A stretch of 64,000 nt of DNA from Gymnopus androsaceus JB14 (lineage: Eukaryota; Basidiomycota; Agaricomycetes; Agaricales; Omphalotaceae): the NCBI GenBank assembly GCA_009733575.1, contig ML769394.1, forward strand, positions 62,001-126,000, given 5' to 3'. The notes under the pieces were generated by a model, which worked only from the letters and a program-made list of their open reading frames with translations, was not told where the DNA came from and ran no database searches. Below are positions 57,644-64,000 of this stretch, one piece after another. The position numbers and the translations under genes were made by a program. Each line of letters opens with the position of its first letter. The stretch's first letter is position 1.

Positions 57644-58420
57644 ACAGTGCTTACAATATATAATGAGAATCACATTTTTTTTCCACGGCTTCCCTAAAAG
57701 GAAACTTGTCCTTCTACGACAACATTGTCCGATTTCTCCGTACTTTTCTTGTCTCTCTCATGGGCAACCAAAAGATCAGTCAGGATATGAAGTATACCGC
57801 TTTGCGTATGTGGGAGAGTGGCTGGGACTTGGATGATATCTGCTCAGTGCTGGTCGTTTCACCATCCAGCATGTATCGCTGGCAAGCCATCTTGGAAGAG
57901 TTTGGAGATGTAAATCGACCGCCATCTGGACTTCGTGGATGACCCAGATTGATTGGCATGCTTGCTATGCAGGCCTGCCGTGAAGTTTACGCTCGAAACC
58001 CAGAAACCTAGCTTGATGAGCTCCAATGGTTCCTTGCTGTTGAGCATGATATTGCAATCTCCGTTCCCTCACTACAGTCCAACCTGGAAAAGGCCGGACT
58101 TACACGCAAACTCCTCCGTAAAATAGCTATTGAATGGATGTGATTTCTGCAATGGGATACGCAATCTCGACCATTTCTCTGGCACAGCACACGAGTTTGC
58201 CACAGTTGATGAATCCAGCAAAAATGACCATACAACCACCCGACGGTATGGATGAGCACCAATTGGTCAGCGAGCCGACTTCAAGGATGTCTTTGTCCGG
58301 GGACAAAGATACACGTTGTGTGCAGCTATGTCATTGAAAGGTTACATTGCAACACGAGTTGTAGAGGGTTCATTTGATACTTCTGAGTATGTAAGCTTCC
58401 TCTTGGATGATGTGGTGTGT
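57644..58420 (+). mobile_element. Truncated Tc1/mariner element (DDE_3 group)
   Basis: The left end starts CAGTGCTTACAATATATAATG after a TA. The transposase frame follows. At about 58420 the sequence changes abruptly to the WD40 gene with no right terminal repeat, so the 3' half of the transposase and the right end are missing. It lies antisense within the WD40 gene. Confidence 0.75.
57760..58416 (+). pseudogene. DDE_3-type Tc1/mariner transposase, 5' part, with stops
   Basis: ATG 57760 opens MGNQKISQDMKYTALRMWE. A helix-turn-helix follows (DDICSVLVVSPSSMYRW), then PPSGLRG, a TGA at 57940-57942 where the family has Arg, PRLIG, LDELQWFL, KAGLTRKLLRKIA, a poorly matching stretch (58138-58190), and TVDESSKNDHTTTRRYG with the first catalytic Asp. 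A second TGA (58253-58255) stands where the family has Arg before APIGQRA, then VFVRGQRYTLCAAMSL and ATRVVEGSFD. A TAG also interrupts at about 58009. The remaining catalytic residues are absent because of truncation. Confidence 0.85.
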
Positions 58421-59118
58421 ATTCTACACTATTATTGGTGACTTCGAGACTGATTTCAGTATAGGCACCCCAATATCTCCATTGTTGCGTCCAAACAACC
58501 AAATCTCTGTTCCTTTCACACCATTATGGCCAAATGTTATAGCTTGAGGGTAGCGGTCTTCAATCTTCAGTGATTTTATCTTATGGGGGTCCATGGACAC
58601 ATCAATCAGAAATATGTGGACCATCTGCGAATGCTGGCTGACAGCCAACTGGTGGCAGTTGGTGTCATATGCTAAGGCCGAGATCTCTTCCCAGGGGTCT
58701 GCCTGCAAGTGTCTGCAGAAAACTTCATGTAACTGAGAACCTGTAACTTATTGATGACTCAAGGTAGCTTGTGAGCATTACTTACTTTCGATTCAGCTTT
58801 GTCTCTCTTCCAAATGCATAGATGACCCTTGTCTGTGCCATATGCAAGACCTTCTTCAGTGTCATCTGGCCTAGTCATCCATACAAGCACTGTTGTAAAT
58901 CCGCGGTCCCCCGAACCTGACAGAGACTCCACAGGTGCTCCAAGGGGCATTGCCCAAATTGTAGATACATTTTGCCCTACAAGGCTATCATGAGTTTCAA
59001 TAGGCCATTGTGGGAAGTGAACTCACCACCAGTAGCAACAGGAGCATGTGGACAATTGACATTTGGTCTGTGCATTGTTCAGAAGAGTTTCAAACGTGGA
59101 TGAGCACCAGAGGCTATA

Positions 59119-59735
59119 GTAGTATTAAAATAAACCCCTACAAATTCTCGGAGGTGTATTTTAATACAAGCAACAAGTTGTCAGCCAGCCAAATATGCCC
59201 AGGGAACCCTAACCATAGTATGATAAGATGGGACCATATCTCGGGAACCAGGGGCAGTGGGAAAAAACGGAAATGGCTACATCCCTTTATTTTTCTCCCT
59301 CTTCCCAGTGGTGCCTCCGCTTAATCCTAATCTAAAATTAGGATTATAATCAATTATAATAATAAGCACTGTTTTGGTCAGGTCTTGTTAGTGCTTACCC
59401 TAACATAGAGACCTGATCAAAACAGTGCCAAACAAACAGTGAACATAGGTTAGGGTTAGGGTGATTAGGGTTTAGGGGTTGAGGATGATAATGGGGGTGT
59501 GGGAGCTTGCCCCCCTCTGTTAAAATATTAATCAGAGTTAGGGTTAGGATGCAAGGTAGGGCTAGGATTGGGTGCAGGTGACCTACACAAGCATGGGGAA
59601 AGTGTCCGTTTTTTCCCACAGGCTCTTGTTCTCTCTGTATCAATATCTCTTTTCTAGGTAAAAGCTGTGCTGACAACTTGTTGCAAATATTAAAATATGC
59701 CTCCGAGAACTTGTTGGGGTTTATTTTAATACTGC
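59119..59735. mobile_element. 617-bp MITE with TA duplication and telomere-like interior
   Basis: TA flanks both ends (59117-59118, 59736-59737). The left end GTAGTATTAAAATAAACCCC and the right end read inward, GCAGTATTAAAATAAACCCC, match at 19 of 20 positions and continue with ACAAxTTCTCGGAGG and a GACAACTTGTTG block. The centre contains another palindrome around CACTGTTTTGGTCAGGTCT (59368) and its inverse at about 59410. The right half has TTAGGG-like units and TCCGTTTTTTCCCACA, resembling the interior of the MITEs at 5007 and 8669, although the termini differ. Confidence 0.85.
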
Positions 59736-59737
59736 TA

Positions 59738-60960
59738 ATGAACCAGCTGCTTACTCTTGACTTTGCCTTGATATAGGTTAGGCTCGTGACCATCCGTTTC
59801 TGTTTGAAACTATGGCACAGTCATCTCGGACCAAAGGATCCGTAGACGTTTCTGAGAAACGGCTGGTCCAAGTGGTAGCAATTTAGTAGGGTGGACGTTT
59901 GTGACTTTTTTTCAGCTGTAAAAATTGTATTTTTAAGATCAGCATATTTGTATGTTTCAAGACTCGGGCTTTCGAATGGTATAAGTGTCAAAAATTGAAA
60001 ATTTTGAAATTTTATAGCCCACTAATGTACCAGCTAGTCAGACAGACTGTGGCGCTAAGTAAGGCATCAAACCGAGCCCAGTATGTCCTTATTAGCGTTA
60101 TACACTCAAAAAAACGTATTTTTTTGTATATATGAATCGACGCAGAATTTGTCGAACTATTGAACGGACATGGTCCCTCAGAAATAAATTTTTACGAGTG
60201 AAAAAAAGTACAATTATTCTAAGGCCGTGGTCACAAAGGTGACCCTGCCATTGTGATGACCGTTCGGACCAGTCCTTCCATAGGAATTTCCTTTGTTTAT
60301 GGTACAAACAAACGGATTTGGCTGTTTACGCCAAATAAATTATGTAGGTGGGATTGGTCGCGAGTCTAGATATAGGTGTTCATTATTTAGTGCTCATTGG
60401 TGCTAATTTACTAAATTTAAACTCACCTGGACAAACCGGATATCCGGGCTGGCACACCAACAACCAGATTTCAAGTTGTAGCACTTATGTTAGGTGTATT
60501 ACTTATATTATTATAAGTACATGAATAATATTGACTGTACTGAGGATGAATGTCAAAAATTAAGGTGTGTAGTGGAAGAAGCCTGCTGCAGGCAAAAAGG
60601 CACCAGTGCCACACCACACAGTGGGGAAAGCCCATTGCAGGCAAAAGCACCATGCAGCCCCAGCAGCCACCCACTGCAACAGTTTATGTAAAATAGTTCA
60701 ACACTGTGCTGCATGCAAGAGATTCAAGAATATTAGACATATCAATACATGCACAAGCACAGATTCAGATATCACAAAAAACTCATTTTCAGACTGAGGA
60801 TGATCATTTTAATAGCATTTACCTTCAAGTAGTACTTTTAATAGTACAGTATCATTGTCAGCTCATCCTGTTTCCATATTCACAAAAATGCATGGGCTGG
60901 CATTCAAGCTGCATCTCCATCTGTTTTTATCATTTCAAGCTTGGATGTCTTCCGTATCTT
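59738..60960. other. Mixed DNA without a supported gene
   Basis: The minus-strand frame 60307-60098 is basic and might be a transposase fragment, but no motif confirms this. A 12-bp perfect palindrome CCGGATATCCGG lies at about 60438-60449. A short direct repeat of TGCAGGCAAAA occurs near 60588 and 60636. Nothing else stands out. Confidence 0.4.
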
Positions 60961-61351
60961 CTGCCTTCAGCTAGTTGAGCGGGATGGGAGGTCAGCCCTT
61001 TGCTTATTGCAGAAACACTGGGGCCTAACCTCTTGCTTCATAGCATTACTCAAATTGTCTGCATCTCTAGAGGGCATCGCATGATGGGCTTGTACACATT
61101 GCCTCACAATTCCGGCTGGGAAGAGCTTGTGGAGGCCTTTGATAACCTCATGGAGTGGCTTTACTTCAACCTCAAGCTCCCTCCAGAGCTCCTTGATCAT
61201 TGGAGAGGCCATTATGGAACCGTTGGAGTTGGGTATGGGTTTGGAGGAGGCAGAGTCCGACCGGGGAGCTATGTTAACAGTGCTCATAACACCGAGCTTC
61301 TACAAACTGCGCTTGATAGCCCTGGCATCCAACGCAGCTTTCAAAACTGCT
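60961..61351 (+). pseudogene. Open frame cut by the LTR insertion
   Basis: A plus-strand frame (from about 61000) encodes protein-like sequence with WEELVEAFDNLMEWLYFNL and GYGFGGGRVRPGSY and ends abruptly at the LTR start (61352). The opposite strand is also open, so the true strand is uncertain. Family not recognised. Confidence 0.35.
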
Positions 61352-61855
61352 TGTTACGACCCGGCCCCATTATTTTTCTCATTTTATACTATACTACACT
61401 TACTACTACCACTAACGCGTGGATAGTCCACGAAACGCTGTATAACACGTCAAAGCACCAGTACGACGTGTCAAAACACTATTATGACGCGTTGATACCA
61501 TAATTACCTGTGCCGTTTAGCCATAACTAAGGCTAACGGAATGTTCTGGAATTAGGAATGTTCTTGAATATACCGTAACTACATACCATAACTACTTCCG
61601 TATTTAGAAATCTGAACTGCTACAAAAGCAGCTGGAACTGGGCTCTCTGACCCCAGTTCAACTATTTTGCTTACTTACCGTCTCGCTACAAGCCTCGTAC
61701 TTCTCGTTAATTTGCGTTTGCTTACACGTAGAGCATCCTCGATGCTCTGTAACTATACTTTGACATTGATCAATATATTATTGATCCATTATCATTGATC
61801 CATTAATTCCGATCTTGATTGTGTCCCGTGATCAATGTGCCTAATTATCGTAACA
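61352..61855 (+). mobile_element. 5' LTR of a Gypsy-type retrotransposon, 504 bp
   Basis: Starts TGTTACGACCCGG and ends CTAATTATCGTAACA, giving a perfect 8-bp terminal inverted repeat TGTTACGA/TCGTAACA with the standard TG..CA. The leader and gag relics follow immediately downstream in the expected order. The second LTR lies outside the window, so the target duplication cannot be checked. It interrupts the frame at 60961-61351. Confidence 0.8.
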
Positions 61856-62262
61856 CTAATCTAACTTGGTTTACACTGTTAGATTTGGACGTTGTCTCAA
61901 TGACTCCTTTGCTTGCAAACTTCATTGACGTTGCTCTCAAGCGACCCATTGACAACTCATTGTCCTCAGCACAACTAGTAGACAACAAATTGTCTTGTCG
62001 TTAACCATTACCACACCATATAATTATGTCAATACGTAATTAACAACATAAGCCAACACTAATCTAACCCGGTTGATACCGTTAGATTTAGATGTCATCT
62101 CAATGGTTCTTCTGCTAGTTATTCCTGTCAACATTGCCCCCGAGCAACCTACAGACAATACCTCGTCCTCAGTACCACTAAACGATGACTAACCATCTTG
62201 TTGCGAATCCGTTAACATCTCACGTAATTATGGCAACCCGTAATTAACGTACCTAACGAGAT
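61852..62262 (+). repeat. Diverged tandem duplication in the retrotransposon leader
   Basis: Two units of about 200 bp begin AACACTAATCTAAC (61852 and about 62056) and end ACGTAATTAAC or CCGTAATTAAC. Shared blocks include GTTAGATTTxGAxGT and CTCAATG. The first unit overlaps the last bases of the LTR, so the copied segment includes the LTR end and the likely primer-binding site, leaving two candidate sites (61856 onward and about 62060 onward). Confidence 0.7.
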
Positions 62263-62802
62263 TAGTTACATACTAATCTGGCCTTGTGAATAAGGTCCAT
62301 TAAGGACACCGTCCCAACATCCCCTTTTGCCCATAGTACCGTTTCCTACACCGTCACTAACCTCCCCAATACTTGTACCTGCGACCCCATTATATTCCTG
62401 TAATACTTATAATTACTAAATACTGTTGGTAACTCTTTTATTTACCTTCAATGATGCATACCAGCACGTTAAATACCTCGGCACATGAGCGAAACTCAAT
62501 GATACATTCCGTTAACACCAATCATACCTTTTGCAACCGCATATAGGCGCATATATTCACTATTGTTGTATCCATTACAATAATAATAATCACTTATTAT
62601 CTAATCTCCGAGCTCTATATAAGCTCAACAATGTTACCATTTGAGGTCTGCACACGATGGTACACCCTCGACATTGTCTATTAACTGAATAGACAATCCA
62701 ATACATTTATTTCAACTACTATAAGTACTACTTATAGTATCTAGTATATCAAACTAGCACAGTTCTAACATAATAGTAGAACTTAGTACCATCCAGACCT
62801 AA

Positions 62803-64000
62803 TGGCAACCACTACTGAAACCAAACACTAATAATATTAACAATATCAATACACCCTCATCTGCTCATCACGTATGTCGCCCTGATGGTTCGTGGCAATG
62901 GAGCATGAGTGAGGCTAATACGCCAACCCAAACTAATATATCTCCCACTACAGCAAATGACCAAACCGTGGGAGGAAACTCTACTAACAGGAATGTTGAG
63001 CAGACTCCAACCTGAGGATTGCCCACTCCTCCTAATACTTAACCACGAGTAGTGGCTGATAACAGACAACCATTTAATACTCCACAAGTGCCAGAACTAC
63101 CAAATCCACGCACATTAGCAAATGAATTGCAACAAGCTAATAATAATAATCAGCTACCTGAATTTAGTGGACCAATAAATTCATGGACAGACTCAATATG
63201 AAGAGATGCGGGATGACCAAATCATTCTGCATCATGGACTAACACTCCCAGTAATAGAGGTAGGTTGCATAGGCAGAATAATGTCCAAAATGGACATTTG
63301 GGGTCCCGACGGTCAAGCCATGACAGTACCTATTCAGTACAGTCAATGCCTGCTCATACTCGAGGATTATCAACCCGAGTGCATTTAAATCCCAATTCCT
63401 CTGATGTAAACCGTCCTGCATCTAGCATGGGTATTGAATCAACCCCTCATCCACGAAACAATCACATCCTTAATAGCATCCAAAATATTGTAAATGACAG
63501 AACTCACAATATGGCAGATGTATTTGAACAAAATGCTGCTTCCCAAGCACAATGGAATGTGTATAGAGAACAGCAAAATTGACAAGCTGTGCATGCCATG
63601 GCAGAAAGGGCAATGATTTTTGTTGAATCTATGGGATTGAATATCACATACCCCCAGTAGTCCCCAGACTGCTATACAATTAGTAAGGGGTCTGGATAGA
63701 CTAAATTTCAACAGCATGCCTGCATACCTTGTACAAAGGTTGCAAGATCCCAACTTATTGCAGGAATTTGATGCTCTCAGACAGGCAGTAAATCAGGATG
63801 GAGTATATGCACTCTATCCTGATGCTGATTTAAATCCAGGCAATGTTAGCACAGCTGAACAGATTAGATTAGGATTACCGTACTCACGATATTGGCTAAT
63901 ACAGGAGCCCCCAGGCAGTGGTTCCTCCTATAGATCTGATGAGAACCATAATTCATTAATTGACCAGGCACCTGATCAGGCCAGGGAAACTATAGAACAA
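62803..64000 (+). pseudogene. Decayed gag of the LTR retrotransposon, open to the window end
   Basis: Coding sense begins near 62803-62850 (Asn/Thr/Pro-rich: EANTPTQTNISPTTAND) with stops at about 63013, 63040 and 63198, continues at 63265-63582, and recovers at about 63680-64000 in another frame as an uninterrupted segment (NFNSMPAYLVQRL, LPYSRYWLIQEPPG). The Asn/Pro/Ser-rich start and position right after an LTR and leader fit gag. The rest, including pol, is beyond the window. Confidence 0.6.

Larger units (their letters stand above)
57410..59118 (-). pseudogene. WD40-repeat gene disrupted by a DDE_3 transposon
   Basis: Minus-strand exon pieces run 59118-59033, 58983-58788 (TTVLVWMTRPDDTEEGLAYGT, GHLCIWKRD), about 58702-58460 (EISALAYDTNCHQLAVSQHS, QAITFGHNG, IWLFGRNNGDI) and 57690-57420 (NMIEVNKAGNQLLVGSGHSVNI, SLKICLDVAMSV). 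The alternation of xLAYGTxxGxLxIW and xLAVS blocks is that of WD40 beta-propeller repeats. Donors (GTAAGT at 58787) and acceptors support 50-80-bp introns. Between the third and fourth pieces sits the transposase at 57644-58416. The 5' side runs into the MITE at 59119. It would have made a scaffold protein; now broken. Confidence 0.65.

Noticed and set aside
60098..60307. Minus-strand basic frame as a Tc1/mariner transposase fragment
   Set aside because: It has an Arg-rich helical look, but no diagnostic motif and no terminal repeats nearby.
60438..60449. 12-bp palindrome CCGGATATCCGG as an operator
   Set aside because: Isolated, with no adjacent gene; a palindrome of this length is expected by chance in a window of this size.

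Overview
This is a eukaryotic, A+T-rich, intron-bearing stretch made mostly of transposable elements in different states of decay. Introns of about 48-64 bp with GTRNGY..YAG borders split the best gene models. The element types (DIRS-like tyrosine-recombinase retrotransposon, multi-exon hAT, pogo with a long C-terminal tail, DDE_3 Tc1/mariner, Gypsy LTR with TGTTACGA/TCGTAACA ends) and the WD40 pseudogene together suggest a filamentous basidiomycete, probably an Agaricomycete with an inflated repeat fraction. That assignment is inference from gene style; no rRNA, mitochondrial or marker gene is present. I found no tRNA or rRNA gene and no CRISPR array. No intact ordinary housekeeping gene is evident.

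Layout. 1-1.1 kb: minus-strand fragments of an unknown gene. 1.29-5.87 kb: a long terminal-inverted-repeat element whose right arm was hit by a 696-bp MITE with 8-bp target duplications. A second copy of that MITE, inverted, sits at 8.67-9.17 kb inside another inverted-repeat element. 6-8.3 kb and 9.3-16 kb: A+T-rich DNA with weak coding relics. 16.09-20.42 kb: a complete hAT element with a perfect 8-bp target duplication and a 12-exon transposase reading frame broken by one stop codon. 20.4-25 kb: gene-poor, with a tandem pair of homeodomain-like fragments at 24 kb. 25.82-26.43 kb: a 602-bp hAT-type MITE with a perfect 8-bp duplication. 27-33 kb: two tandem, diverged copies of one uncharacterised gene. 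33.5-38.5 kb: more uncharacterised relics.

38.55-46.13 kb: a rearranged DIRS-like retrotransposon. Reverse transcriptase, RNase H and tyrosine recombinase lie on the plus strand; a gag-like gene lies on the minus strand, with about 1-kb repeats in direct and inverted orientation. 48.97-53.13 kb: a complete 4152-bp pogo element with terminal inverted repeats and TA duplication. It holds an open transposase with a SAP-like C-terminus that lacks two of the three catalytic aspartates, plus a second, convergent pogo-DDE-like gene. 53.5-59.1 kb: a WD40 fragment, relics of an unknown gene family, a WD40 gene broken by a decayed DDE_3 transposase, and a 617-bp MITE. 61.35-64 kb: the 5' LTR, leader and decayed gag of a Gypsy-type element that runs off the window.

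Common theme. In four unrelated elements the lost catalytic or conserved codons are mostly ones that a CpG to TpG/CpA change would explain (CGA to TGA stops, GAT to AAT after a C, CGT to CAT, CGG to TGG). This fits mutation driven by cytosine methylation as the main route of element death here. Nested insertions (MITE in TIR element, MITE in inverted-repeat element, DDE_3 in WD40 gene, LTR element in an older ORF) give a relative order of events.
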